Shown: in pieces, positions 43,195 through 52,727 of the stretch
Numbering within the stretch: position 1 is the first letter of the stretch
Layout: the number at the start of each line of letters is the position of its first letter
Assembly (NCBI GenBank): GCA_016208975.1
Contig: JACQXA010000002.1
Location: forward strand, 1 to 64,000
Length of the DNA: 64,000 bases
DNA from: Nitrospinota bacterium
Lineage (GTDB): Bacteria > Nitrospinota_A > UBA7883 > JACRLM01
Direction of reading: 5' to 3'
Program-made: the position numbers and the translations under genes
The notes under the pieces: generated by a model
The model's database searches: none
Seen by the model: the letters and a program-made list of their open reading frames with translations, nothing else
Told to the model about the DNA's origin: nothing

Positions 43195-45105
43195 ATGTGC
43201 GGAATAGCCGGAATAATCGGGGGCCGTTTCAGCCAGGAGGAACGCCAGCTCCGCGTGGAGCGTATGAAAACCTCCATGGCCCATCGCGGGCCCGATGGCG
43301 AGGGTATCTTCGCCGACCAGGGCGGCCTGCCCGCGGTTCTAGGCCATAGGCGGCTGGCCATTATAGACCCGGAGCATGGCGCCCAGCCCATGACCACGCC
43401 GGACGGCAGGTTCACCGTGGTGTTCAACGGCGCCATATATAACTACCTGGAGCTGAGGAGAGAGCTTACCCAGCGCGGCCGCCACATCCAGACATATTCA
43501 GACACCGAAGTCCTGCTCCACAGTTACGCTGAATGGGGCGCGGATTGCGTGCACAGGCTCAACGGCATGTTCGCTTTCGCCGTGTGGGACAGCATGGAAG
43601 GAAAACTTTTCCTGGCGCGGGACAGGCTGGGAATAAAACCGCTCTATTATTTCCACGACGGGCACTCCTTCACCTTCGGCTCCGAAATAAAGGCCGTCCT
43701 GGCCTCCGGCCTTGTAGAGGCTCGGATGAACCGCAAAGCCCTTTCCGACTACCTGACGTTCCAGTTCTTCCTGGAGGGCAAAACCCTTTTTGAGAACATC
43801 CGTGAGCTTGCGCCTGGATGCTCTTTAACAGTTAAGGCGGGCGGCTCCGTGGAGATTTCAGCGAAACAGTACTGGGACCTGCAATATGAAATAGAAGACG
43901 GGCGCGACGAAACGTATTTCGCGGACAAACTTATGTCGCTCATAGAAGACGCCGTGCGCCTGCAACTCCGCTCCGATGTGCCGCTGGGCGCGCACCTGTC
44001 CGGCGGGATGGACTCGTCGCTGGTGGTGTGCGTGGCCGCCTCCATGCTGAACGGCGGCGCGTTCCACACATTCACCGGCGCTTTCGCGGAGGGAAAGCAG
44101 TTCGATGAAACAGAATACGCCAAGGTCGCGGCGGAACACGCCGGGGTGCAATATCACGAGATTTTCATCTCCGGCGGGCTGTTCCCCGAAACCCTGCCCA
44201 AATTGATGTATTACATGGACCAGCCCCAGGCCGGGCCGGGCCTATACCCCCAATATTTCGTGAGCAAGCTGGCGGCGGAGCATGTGAAGGTGGTGCTGGG
44301 CGGGCAAGGGGCCGACGAGCTTTTCATAGGCTACACCCGCTACCTGGTGGCGTATCTGGAAAAATGCCTCGCGGGCGCCATATACGAAACGGCGGACAAT
44401 CAAAAATACGCCGTCTCGCTGGAATCCATGGTACCAAACCTGCCCGCGTTGCGGAACTACGCCCCCATGTTGCGCGGCTTTTTCCGGGACGGGCTGTTCG
44501 AGGATTCGGACAAACGCTATTTCAAGCTGATAAGCCGGGACGACGGCATGCGCAACCTGCTGGCCGAAGAGGCGGTGGACGCGGATTATTCCCCCTTCGA
44601 GTCGTACAGGAAAATATTCAACCGCCCGGGGCTCCATTCCCTTGTGAACCAGATGACCTACTTTGACGTGAAAGCCTCCCTCCCGGCGCTACTGCACGTG
44701 GAGGACAGGACCAGCATGTCGGTGTCGCTGGAGTCCCGCGTGCCGCTGATGGACCACAGGATTGCCGAGCTTATGGCCTCCATACCGCCCAACATAAAGT
44801 TCAAGGGCGGGCGGATGAAAAGCATATTCAAACAGGCGGCGCGCAACAAGATGCCCGGAAAGATACTGGACCGCAAAGACAAAATGGGGTTCCCCGTTCC
44901 TCTCAACCATTGGATAAAGTCCGGTAGCGCCGAGTTCGTGCGGGACGTCCTTCTTTCGGAGAGGACCCGGAGCCGGGGGCTGTTCAACGTGCCCCGCATC
45001 GAGGAGGCTGTTACCAGCCAGGGCGAGTTCGGCCGGGTGGTTTGGGGCCTGCTGTGCCTGGAGCTGTGGTGCCGGATATTTATAGACTGGGAGCGGCCAG
45101 CATGA
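43195..45105 (+). CDS. asnB: Glutamine-hydrolysing asparagine synthase-like amidotransferase (copy 2)
   Basis: 636 residues. Cys2 in MCGIAG is the glutaminase nucleophile; the synthetase half has 'LGAHLSGGMDSSLVV' and 'LGGQGADELFIGYTRYL'. Compared with copies 1 and 4 the motif is GGQGAD rather than GDGGD, as in exopolysaccharide-locus AsnB types. It lies directly after the UDP-sugar dehydrogenase, so amidation of a uronic acid carboxyl is the leading hypothesis. Free asparagine synthesis cannot be excluded from sequence. Confidence 0.9.
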   Translation: MCGIAGIIGGRFSQEERQLRVERMKTSMAHRGPDGEGIFADQGGLPAVLGHRRLAIIDPEHGAQPMTTPDGRFTVVFNGAIYNYLELRRELTQRGRHIQTYSDTEVLLHSYAEWGADCVHRLNGMFAFAVWDSMEGKLFLARDRLGIKPLYYFHDGHSFTFGSEIKAVLASGLVEARMNRKALSDYLTFQFFLEGKTLFENIRELAPGCSLTVKAGGSVEISAKQYWDLQYEIEDGRDETYFADKLMSLIEDAVRLQLRSDVPLGAHLSGGMDSSLVVCVAASMLNGGAFHTFTGAFAEGKQFDETEYAKVAAEHAGVQYHEIFISGGLFPETLPKLMYYMDQPQAGPGLYPQYFVSKLAAEHVKVVLGGQGADELFIGYTRYLVAYLEKCLAGAIYETADNQKYAVSLESMVPNLPALRNYAPMLRGFFRDGLFEDSDKRYFKLISRDDGMRNLLAEEAVDADYSPFESYRKIFNRPGLHSLVNQMTYFDVKASLPALLHVEDRTSMSVSLESRVPLMDHRIAELMASIPPNIKFKGGRMKSIFKQAARNKMPGKILDRKDKMGFPVPLNHWIKSGSAEFVRDVLLSERTRSRGLFNVPRIEEAVTSQGEFGRVVWGLLCLELWCRIFIDWERPA

Positions 45106-45127
45106 CCCCGCGCAGAAAGGCTGAAAA

Positions 45128-46168
45128 ATGATTTCGGTGGTCATAGCCGCTTACAACGAAGAGGGGATAATCCGCCAGAGCGTCCTGAAAACGCTGGATT
45201 ATCTGCGGAACGAAATTGCGGGCTCCTGGGAGCTTATCGTTGTCAACGACGGTAGCGCCGACGGCACCGGGGCGATCCTCGATGAGATGGCAAAAACAGA
45301 GACAGACCTTGTAGTCCTTCACCATCTCCACAACTACGGGCAGGGCCGGGCGTTGCGCACCGGCTTCGCCCAATGCCACGGGGACGTGATAGTCACCCTG
45401 GACGCGGATTTAAGCTACGGCCCTCAATATATAAAGATCCTCACCGGATCGCTGAAGGACAAACGGGTGGACATAGCCCTGGCCTCCGCCTACGCCAAGG
45501 GCGGCACGGTGAGAAACGTCCCTTATTACCGGCTTTTCTTAAGCAAGTGGGGCAACTATTATCTGGCGCGCATGAGCCAATACAGCATTTCCACCAGCAC
45601 CTGCGTTGTGCGGGCGTATAGGCGGGAGGTTATAGATTCGCTATTCCTCACCGCCGACGGCATGGAGCTCCAGCTGGAAATACTAATGAAATCGGCCATG
45701 ATGAATTTTAAAGTGAGCGAGGAGCCCGCGGAGCTTGCCTGGGATATGGATAAGCTCATGGAGGCGGATTTTGGCCGCGTCTCCAAAATGAGGATATTCC
45801 GCACCATAGCCCTGTATCTTAAAATGGGCTGGCTGTTCCGCCCCGCGTATATTTTCATCATAGCCTCGCTCCTCCTGCTGGGGCCGGGGCTATACATGGC
45901 GTTTTACCTGGCCCTGTTCAGGCTGGCCCCTACGTTCATGGAGCATCTGGGTTCCGGTCTGTCCGTGGCCGTTTCGGTGAGCCTTGCGGAAAACCTCACC
46001 AAATACGCTTACAGTTTCGGCCTCAGCGCGGCGCTCATCATTTTCGGGTTCCAGCTGTTCATCTTCGGAATGCTTATGATGCAGAGCAAATTCTATTTCG
46101 ACGAGCTTTACAGGCTGGGCCAGCAGATAATTTTCGACAACCGCAGGAACAGGGAAGATAAGAAATAA
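45128..46168 (+). CDS. Membrane-bound family 2 glycosyltransferase
   Basis: 346 residues. GT-A domain 'ISVVIAAYNEEGIIRQSVLKTLDYL', 'IVVNDGSADGTG', 'VTLDADLSYGP', then two C-terminal hydrophobic segments ('AYIFIIASLLLLGPGLYMAFYLA' and 'GLSAALIIFGFQLFIFGMLMM'). This resembles polyprenyl-phosphate sugar synthases. GAAAGG at 45115-45120 is a good ribosome site for ATG 45128. It could charge a lipid donor for the large membrane proteins downstream. Confidence 0.85.
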   Translation: MISVVIAAYNEEGIIRQSVLKTLDYLRNEIAGSWELIVVNDGSADGTGAILDEMAKTETDLVVLHHLHNYGQGRALRTGFAQCHGDVIVTLDADLSYGPQYIKILTGSLKDKRVDIALASAYAKGGTVRNVPYYRLFLSKWGNYYLARMSQYSISTSTCVVRAYRREVIDSLFLTADGMELQLEILMKSAMMNFKVSEEPAELAWDMDKLMEADFGRVSKMRIFRTIALYLKMGWLFRPAYIFIIASLLLLGPGLYMAFYLALFRLAPTFMEHLGSGLSVAVSVSLAENLTKYAYSFGLSAALIIFGFQLFIFGMLMMQSKFYFDELYRLGQQIIFDNRRNREDKK

Positions 46169-46289
46169 TTCCCGCGGTCAGGCGGCCCCGGTGAAGCGTG
46201 AAAAGCTCCCCGCGCGAAGGCCCGGCGCTTTTAATGTAAAATGAATATATGACGTTCTCCGTTTTTGAAGTTTAATCCCGGTTTCCAAC

Positions 46290-47756
46290 ATGAAAGTATC
46301 CCTTATCCATTACGACGTTGACCGGATCACCAACGAGCCGGGCAACAAAACCGTGATGAAGCATTTCGGGCACATGCCCAACATACAGCTCCTTTACGTG
46401 GCCGGTACGCTGGAAAAACTGGAGGTGGAGCTCCAGTATCTGGACATCATCGGCATGGGCCTTTCCAACCACGACATGGAGGAGCGCCTGAAAGCATTCC
46501 AGCCGGACGTGGTGGGGCTCTCCGTGTTCACCTCCCATTTCCACAACGTGGTCAATTTCGTAGGCTATATAAAATCGTTCCTGCCGGACACTAAGGTGAT
46601 CCTTGGCGGTGTGCATACCTCCATATTCCCGGAAGAAACCCTCATCTATAACCCACTGGTGGATTATGCCTGCGTGGGTGAGGCGGAAATGGTAATGCCG
46701 GAGTTCGTCCGCCGTTTCACCGCCCGGGAGAGTTTCGAAGGGCTCAAAGGCCTTGTGTGGCGGGACGAATCAGGCGCCGTCCGATACAACGGCCCGGCCC
46801 CGGTGAACCTGGATCTGGACAGCACGCCCTTCCCGGCGAGGCATCTTGTGCCCAACGAGGTTTACTATAACTTCATCAGCACCCGGCGCAACTACACCGT
46901 GTTCAACTCCAGCCGGGGATGCCCCTTCGCCTGTATTTTCTGCGAGGCGGCCCAGTCCAAATGGCGCGCCCGGAGCGCCATGAACATCGCCGACGAGTTC
47001 GAGGAATGTTACGAAAAACACGGCATCCGGGAGATAGACCTGTTCGACTCGTCGTTCACCATCAAGAAGCAGAGGGTGCTGGACATCTGCGCCGAGCTTA
47101 TCCGGCGCGGCCTCCACAAGAAGATAATATGGGACGCCCGCTCCCGGGTGGACAGCATAGACCAGGAGATGCTGGAGGCCATGAAAGAGGCGGGCTGTTA
47201 TCGCATTTTCTACGGGCTGGAGTCGGGCAATCCCGAAATTCTGCTAAAACTCCGCAAGAAGGCGGATGTGCCGCAGATGCGTGACATCGTGAACAAGACC
47301 AAGAAAGTGGGCATATCGGCGTTCGGTTATTTCCTTGTGGGAAGCCCCGGCGAAACCTACGAGTCTTACAGGCAAACGGTGGACCTGGCAAAAAGCCTTC
47401 CGCTGGATTTCGCCATATTCAACGCGCTGGTGCCTTTCCCGAAAACCCAGCTTTACGAGAATTATTACGTAAACAACGTCAATTACGATTTCTGGGCGGA
47501 CTATATAAAATCCCCCAAACCCATAGAAACATTCCTTGGCAGGCCGTGGACGAACCTTACCGACGAAGAGGTGCGGCAAATGTCCCACAAGGCCATGCTG
47601 GAGTTTTATTTCAGGCCCGTCCAGCTTATGCGCGCGGTAAAAACCGTGGGCTCCATGGACCAGTTCGCGCGGTATTGCAGGGCCGGGGTGGACATGCTGT
47701 CAAGTTACGCGGCTAATTTCATGGGTGGGGGGTCAAAACCCCATAAAGCCGGGTAA
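46290..47756 (+). CDS. B12-binding-domain radical SAM protein
   Basis: 488 residues. An N-terminal cobalamin-binding-like domain (1-150; 'VVGLSVFTSHFHNVVNFV', 'VILGGVHTSIFPEE', 'VDYACVGEAE') precedes a radical SAM barrel with the cluster motif CPFACIFC in 'NSSRGCPFACIFCEAAQ'. Also 'YGLESGNPEILLKLRKK' and 'GYFLVGSPGETYESY'. Such class B enzymes often methylate unreactive carbons or remodel lipids and sugars. Neighbours are a GT2 and membrane proteins, so the target is probably a glycan or polyprenyl intermediate. Methyl transfer is inference. Confidence 0.85.
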   Translation: MKVSLIHYDVDRITNEPGNKTVMKHFGHMPNIQLLYVAGTLEKLEVELQYLDIIGMGLSNHDMEERLKAFQPDVVGLSVFTSHFHNVVNFVGYIKSFLPDTKVILGGVHTSIFPEETLIYNPLVDYACVGEAEMVMPEFVRRFTARESFEGLKGLVWRDESGAVRYNGPAPVNLDLDSTPFPARHLVPNEVYYNFISTRRNYTVFNSSRGCPFACIFCEAAQSKWRARSAMNIADEFEECYEKHGIREIDLFDSSFTIKKQRVLDICAELIRRGLHKKIIWDARSRVDSIDQEMLEAMKEAGCYRIFYGLESGNPEILLKLRKKADVPQMRDIVNKTKKVGISAFGYFLVGSPGETYESYRQTVDLAKSLPLDFAIFNALVPFPKTQLYENYYVNNVNYDFWADYIKSPKPIETFLGRPWTNLTDEEVRQMSHKAMLEFYFRPVQLMRAVKTVGSMDQFARYCRAGVDMLSSYAANFMGGGSKPHKAG

Positions 47757-47810
47757 TATCCGATACCCTTGAAACCCATTTCCCTGTGCGCCTCGCTGAA
47801 CGGCCCATGC

Positions 47811-47825
47811 CAGGCGCTTCGCCTG
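47811..47825. other. Small hairpin just before a membrane protein start
   Basis: CAGGCG (47811-47816) and CGCCTG (47820-47825) form a perfect 6-bp stem with a 3-base loop, ending 7 bases before ATG 47833. It could hinder ribosome binding or act as a weak processing site. Chance occurrence in GC-rich DNA is possible. Confidence 0.25.
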
Positions 47826-47832
47826 AACTTTA

Positions 47833-50412
47833 ATGAATATCCTTCAAGATAATAACCGCATTCAAAAGACCATCGCCGGGATCATATTTCTGGTAACGCT
47901 TTGGGCGTGTTACCAGTTATTCTTCCGTGTTGCGCCTGAAAGGGTCTATTTCGCCGACCGGGCCATGGCCGAGCAGTTCTGGAATGGCAAAAGTGAATAC
48001 TCGGCCACCGCGAATAATCAGAATATCCCCATCCAGCTTCCCGGCCCGCTGGACGCCTGGGCCGGAGGGCAACCCAAAACCATCTCCATCGAAGCGCCCA
48101 GTGACGGGCCGGTGGAAGTGGAAATAATTTTCTTCGACAGCCACGACCAACATCCCACGGAGCTTATAATCCAAAGAGGCGCCAGCGTTTCCAATGTTAT
48201 CAATGTGGCTTCAGGAACCGGCGGCGCAAAGGACGGCTGGATAGATAGAGGCTCCCCCAGCGCTGTTAATGTTTGTATCCCCGCTGGCGACGCCACCCTG
48301 TCCATAAAATCCGTGGGCGGTTCATGGAGCGCCCTGCGCGGAATAACGGTAAAGGAAGCGCCCTCCATATTTGCGTACGCCGCCGCCATTCTCGGCGGAC
48401 TGGCCACATTGGCGCTTTTATTTTTCCAGGCTGGGCGTGGCGCCAACCACCGTTTTTATATGGGCGCGTTGGGCGTTGGCGTGATTGTCGTCGCCGCATG
48501 GTTTTATAACACCCGGAACCTGGACTTATACGTCGCCATAAACGGTTATACGCCAATCACCTATGTCCATCAGGCCGTCAATCCGCAAGCCATGGCCAGG
48601 GATTTCACCTCCGGCACGGCCCTGTTCGACAAGTCGCTGTTCATGCACTTATATAAGGTTGCTTACAACCTTTTCAACGCCGCCCCCCAAAAACTTTTCC
48701 CGGCCATCGCTGGGTTCCAGATATTGGCGCTCACCCTTGGCCTTATAGCCCTTGTCCGCGCCACGGTTAAAGACGCGCCTCCGGCGGTTTATGTAATATC
48801 AGCCGCTTTCGCGCTGGCCAGTAGCGCCATAGACTTGAGCATGGGCGGTTACGCCCGGCCCACGCCGCTTCAAAGCCTTCTACTTTATTACAACGTGTCC
48901 GACGCGTTGATCCTTTTCGCGCTCGCCGCGTTTCTCACGGGTAGGACGCTGGCGCCATATATATTGCTGGCCGTGGCTTTCTGCATATACCCCACCACGG
49001 CGCTCATGGGGCTTTTTGTTATCTTCGCCATGCAACTGGCCGAGCCGAGGGGCTTTTTCAACAAGGCCCATCTCGCCGGGCTGGTGATGTTCGCCATAAT
49101 TGGCGGATTGTGGACTTTCACCCACAACGACATGAGCGCCGTCCTTAGCAAGGGCGTTACGGAAGAAGAATTCTACCGCTACACCACGTTCGCCAGTTTC
49201 CATCTGTACCCGGTGGACAGGGGATCCCTCACCGCCAAGCATTATTTCCGGTTCATGCCTTTTCTCTCGTTCATCCTGCTGTTCATCCACTATTCCGGGA
49301 AGAACGCTAACGATGGGCCCGTAAACCGCCGGGTGGTTTTCGGCGTGGCGGGGGCGGTGGCCCTGGCGGTAGCCGGGCTATTGATAAACCATTTCAAACT
49401 GAACGTAACTTTTGTGAAACTCAGCCTGCACCGGGCCAACGAGCTGGCCGTGGTTCTTGGGCTTGGGATTGTGGCTCGTGGCCTGTATGAGCAGATTAAA
49501 AACGGCTCTTTCGCCGGAAGGGTGGCCGGGGCGGGGGCATTGTCCGCCCCCTTTATCCTGGGCGCTTCATACCCTTTGGCCTATTCCTTGGCGTTGGTGG
49601 TGAAAGAACCGTTCACGGCCATCCGTCAGCGTATTCTTGCGCCGCGCCATGTCGCCACCATGGGTTGGACAGCGTTAATCATGGCGATAATCGGGTTCTA
49701 CGCCTATTTGGGGATATACGGCCCCCTCTCGCCGCTTTCCAGATTTTATGAGGATCCGCCGCGATACCTCGAAGCCTACGTTGGAAACCTTACCCTTTTG
49801 ATTGCGGCGCTGGTTTTGGGCGCGCTGGCGCAATGGGGCAAAGCGCGGGACGGGATTGCGCCCATGTTCATAAGCTTTATTGTGGTGGGGATGTCGGTGT
49901 TCTGGTTGAACCAAAAACTGTCCTATTCAAAAGAGTGGCTACAGGAGGCCAGCGACTATAAACAGGTCCAGCAATGGGCGAACGCCACAACGCCGGGACA
50001 GTCGTTGTTCATGACCGACCCGGGGTTTTTCACCGGCTGGCGGGACTATTCGTTGCGAAGCTCGTTCGGCGTGTTCCATGAATGGATCCTCATGGGATGG
50101 GTCTATTCCACCGACCGCAAAGTGTTCAACGAGGGGATAAACAGGTTTAAGGAATTCGACTCCGGCGGCGATTTAAGCGAAAAAATCATTCCGGGCCGCT
50201 ATGGCCAGGTTTACAAGGCGGTGATTGAAAGATATTACACCCTGGGGGACGCGTGGCGGCTCAAGCTGGCGGATAATTACGGGGTGGATTACTTCGTGCT
50301 CAAAAAGAAAAAAATGGATGAGCTTTCGCGGGATGGGCGCTGGGCGGGCTCGGCCTTGCCGGTGGCGTTCGAGAATAAAAGCTTTCTGGTGCTGAAGGCC
50401 ACCAAAGGTTAA
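47833..50412 (+). CDS. Very large polytopic membrane protein, GT-C-like, tandem paralogue 1
   Basis: 859 residues. The first span is followed by a beta-rich extracytoplasmic domain of about 150 residues ('GPVEVEIIFFDSHDQHP', 'VNVCIPAGDATLSIKSV'), then about ten hydrophobic segments and a soluble tail. The tail has 'ASDYKQVQQWANATTPGQSLFMTDPGFF', 'WRDYSLRSSFGVFHEWILMGWVY' and 'AWRLKLADNYGVDYFVLKKKK'. The tail matches the next gene segment by segment. Function unrecognised; a periplasmic sugar transferase is plausible. Confidence 0.65.
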   Translation: MNILQDNNRIQKTIAGIIFLVTLWACYQLFFRVAPERVYFADRAMAEQFWNGKSEYSATANNQNIPIQLPGPLDAWAGGQPKTISIEAPSDGPVEVEIIFFDSHDQHPTELIIQRGASVSNVINVASGTGGAKDGWIDRGSPSAVNVCIPAGDATLSIKSVGGSWSALRGITVKEAPSIFAYAAAILGGLATLALLFFQAGRGANHRFYMGALGVGVIVVAAWFYNTRNLDLYVAINGYTPITYVHQAVNPQAMARDFTSGTALFDKSLFMHLYKVAYNLFNAAPQKLFPAIAGFQILALTLGLIALVRATVKDAPPAVYVISAAFALASSAIDLSMGGYARPTPLQSLLLYYNVSDALILFALAAFLTGRTLAPYILLAVAFCIYPTTALMGLFVIFAMQLAEPRGFFNKAHLAGLVMFAIIGGLWTFTHNDMSAVLSKGVTEEEFYRYTTFASFHLYPVDRGSLTAKHYFRFMPFLSFILLFIHYSGKNANDGPVNRRVVFGVAGAVALAVAGLLINHFKLNVTFVKLSLHRANELAVVLGLGIVARGLYEQIKNGSFAGRVAGAGALSAPFILGASYPLAYSLALVVKEPFTAIRQRILAPRHVATMGWTALIMAIIGFYAYLGIYGPLSPLSRFYEDPPRYLEAYVGNLTLLIAALVLGALAQWGKARDGIAPMFISFIVVGMSVFWLNQKLSYSKEWLQEASDYKQVQQWANATTPGQSLFMTDPGFFTGWRDYSLRSSFGVFHEWILMGWVYSTDRKVFNEGINRFKEFDSGGDLSEKIIPGRYGQVYKAVIERYYTLGDAWRLKLADNYGVDYFVLKKKKMDELSRDGRWAGSALPVAFENKSFLVLKATKG

Positions 50413-50427
50413 CAGCCGCCGAACGCC

Positions 50428-52440
50428 ATGGACACCATAAGACATTACGCATCCAGACTGGCCCAATGGAGCGCATCGCCCTATGTGGCGGTTCCCGCGC
50501 TCATAGGCCTGTTGGGGTACGCGTGGTGGGAGTACACCGCCCAGCTTAAAATTTACTACGCCATGTACGGCATGGCGCCCATGGAATGGGTGAACGAGCT
50601 GTTGGAACCGGAGAATTTCACCAGGAACTTCCCCGGCGGTTATGTGGCGTTCGGCAAATCGGCCTTCATGTACATTTACCCGCTGGCGGCGAAAATCACC
50701 GGGGCGGAGCCATCCACCATCCTTATCTGGGTGGTGGCGCTGGAGCTGGTTTTGATAGCCTCGGCCACATACGTTTTTTCCAGGACCCTTTTCCCCAGCG
50801 CCTCTCCCATGGCGCATCTTCTGGTGGTGGCCGTGGTGATAGCCTCCGACGCGCGAAGCGTGAACATCGGCTGGTTCACGGGCCCGTTCTTCAAGGGCGT
50901 CTATTACAACGCCTGCGACGCGTTCAAGATATTCGGGATTGTGGCGGCGCTGAAGAACAGGTACGCATTGTCCGGCCTGTTGCTGGGGCTGGCTTTCGCC
51001 ACCCATCCTATTTTAGGTTTGCACGGCGCCATTTTCATCGCGGGCATGGCCGTGATGGACCCGGAAGTCCGCCAGCAATGGCGAAAACCCCTGTGGGGCG
51101 CCCTGGCTTTCGCCGCCATCGCCGCCATATGGACAGCGCTGATGTACGAGCCGCAGAACATCACCAACGCGGGTCTGCCGGACAAAACATGGTTCGACAT
51201 CGCCCGGCTCAACAAGATACACCTGTTCCCCATCACCTTGGGGTACTTCACGGCCCTTAGCAGGGAATATATATCATTCCTGTCGGCTTTCATATTGATG
51301 GCCTATTACATGGGGCGCAGGTGGGAGAGCCATCGGGAAACCGACTCGAAAATAATCGCCGGGCTTATCCTGTGCCTCCTCATGATATACGCCGGTGTGG
51401 CGCTTTCAGAAACCGTGGTTAAACCCATCCTTGTGAAAGTCACGCTTTTCCGCGCAAGCGAGCTTTTATTGTTCGTGGCCATAGTGTATGCCGTGAACGG
51501 GCTGTGGGAAGACATCGTGGCGGGAGGCTACATCCGCCCGTTTTTGGCCGCCACTGCGCTTTTCAGCGCTTTTTATATCGAATCGGTCTTCCCCGTTTTG
51601 CTCACGATACTGATAGCCTCCCCGGCCGTCCGGGGCGCCTTCAATCGCCGCGTAACAAACAACGCATGGATAGCGGCTCTGATGCTCTTTACACTCCTTA
51701 CCATCGCTGGCCTGGCCCATCTGGGTTACGCCGGTGGCAAGGAGGCCAAAGAGGCCATTGGTGTTTTCGATTACTGGAAACAGCTTGCGGTCTATTACCT
51801 GGGCGGCGCCGGGCTGTTAGGCAAGGCATTCCATATAATCCTTCCCGTCTGGGTCGCGGCGGTGGCGGCGCGATTGATATTCAAGAGTGATTATTTCCCG
51901 GTAGCCGTTACGGCCATCGCCCTGTTTGGCGCGCACACTTACATGGAGGCCAGGCAGATGGACGAACGCAAGATGAAGACAGGCGCCGACTACATGGCCG
52001 CCCAGCTTTGGGCTAGGGATCAAACGGATAAAAAGGCGCTGTTTTACGTGGATCCGGCCATTTTCTATCCAGCGCACGACCATGCCGGGTGGAGGACCTA
52101 TTCGGAGCGTAGCTCCATGGGGCAGTTATACGAGTGGGTGGTAATGTCCGGCCTGTATGTTTCGGACAAGAAGCTGTGGGACGAAGGTCTGGCCCGGCTT
52201 GATGAACTTGGGATAGACATAAACGAATACTTCAAAATGCGGACGGACAAAAACCGCTACAAACTGCTTCGCCAGCGGGCGCAGGAAAGTTTTTACGGGA
52301 AGGACGACGCATGGCGCATGGGCATGGCGCAAAAGCACGGCATTGACTATTTCGTAATGGAAAACGGCAAGCTTCAAAACCCCAGCCGCCTGCCGCTGGC
52401 CTTCCAGAACGACAGCGTGCTGGTATATTCCGCCAAATGA
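50428..52440 (+). CDS. Large polytopic membrane protein, GT-C-like, tandem paralogue 2
   Basis: 670 residues, 15 bases after its paralogue. It lacks the beta-rich insert near the N-terminus but shares the rest: 'LEPENFTRNFPGGYVAFGKSAFMYIYPLAAKITG' (compare 'ARDFTSGTALFDKSLFMHLYKVAYNLF' in the partner), 'FRASELLLFVAIVYAVNGLWEDI', and a tail with 'GADYMAAQLWARDQTDKKALFYVDPAIF', 'WRTYSERSSMGQLYEWVVMSGLYVS' and 'AWRMGMAQKHGIDYFVMENGK'. Duplication followed by divergence is clear. Activity is unknown. Confidence 0.68.
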   Translation: MDTIRHYASRLAQWSASPYVAVPALIGLLGYAWWEYTAQLKIYYAMYGMAPMEWVNELLEPENFTRNFPGGYVAFGKSAFMYIYPLAAKITGAEPSTILIWVVALELVLIASATYVFSRTLFPSASPMAHLLVVAVVIASDARSVNIGWFTGPFFKGVYYNACDAFKIFGIVAALKNRYALSGLLLGLAFATHPILGLHGAIFIAGMAVMDPEVRQQWRKPLWGALAFAAIAAIWTALMYEPQNITNAGLPDKTWFDIARLNKIHLFPITLGYFTALSREYISFLSAFILMAYYMGRRWESHRETDSKIIAGLILCLLMIYAGVALSETVVKPILVKVTLFRASELLLFVAIVYAVNGLWEDIVAGGYIRPFLAATALFSAFYIESVFPVLLTILIASPAVRGAFNRRVTNNAWIAALMLFTLLTIAGLAHLGYAGGKEAKEAIGVFDYWKQLAVYYLGGAGLLGKAFHIILPVWVAAVAARLIFKSDYFPVAVTAIALFGAHTYMEARQMDERKMKTGADYMAAQLWARDQTDKKALFYVDPAIFYPAHDHAGWRTYSERSSMGQLYEWVVMSGLYVSDKKLWDEGLARLDELGIDINEYFKMRTDKNRYKLLRQRAQESFYGKDDAWRMGMAQKHGIDYFVMENGKLQNPSRLPLAFQNDSVLVYSAK

Positions 52441-52470
52441 ATAATGTCACCCTGGGCTTGTCGATACGCT

Positions 52471-52620
52471 GGTGGCGTCCCATTTGAAAGCGCAGGGGAG
52501 ATTCTTCGATTACGCTCGGAATGACAGCAAAAGCGCCGTTGAGTACATTGTCATCCTGAACGAAGCGGAAGCGAAGTGAAGGATCTGTCCAATAATCGGG
52601 ATTCAACCTGAAACACCATC
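52471..52620 (+). mobile_element. MITE-like element, copy C, degenerate
   Basis: About 150 bp, same orientation as copies A and B. The left end is GGTGGCGTCCCATTTGAA and the right end ATTCAACCTGAAACACCATC. The same internal GGGGAGATTCTTC ... GTCATCCTGAACGAAGCG ... GTGAAGGATCTGTC order is kept but with more changes. No target duplication remains (GATACGCT left, GAAGCATG right), so it is older. A fragment GTCACCCTGGGCTTGTCGA at 52445-52463, belonging to the other palindrome family, lies just upstream. Confidence 0.75.
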
Positions 52621-52727
52621 GAAGCATGACACGAGTTGTGTAAATATGCCCCGGAGGTTACAATCTGTGCTTACCAAAAGGGCGGGATTATCCGCCCATG
52701 CTGTCCCAATTACGGAAAAACAGGTGA

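Noticed and set aside
52463-52628. Target duplication for copy C.
   Set aside because: The flanking octamers GATACGCT and GAAGCATG do not match, so no duplication can be claimed.
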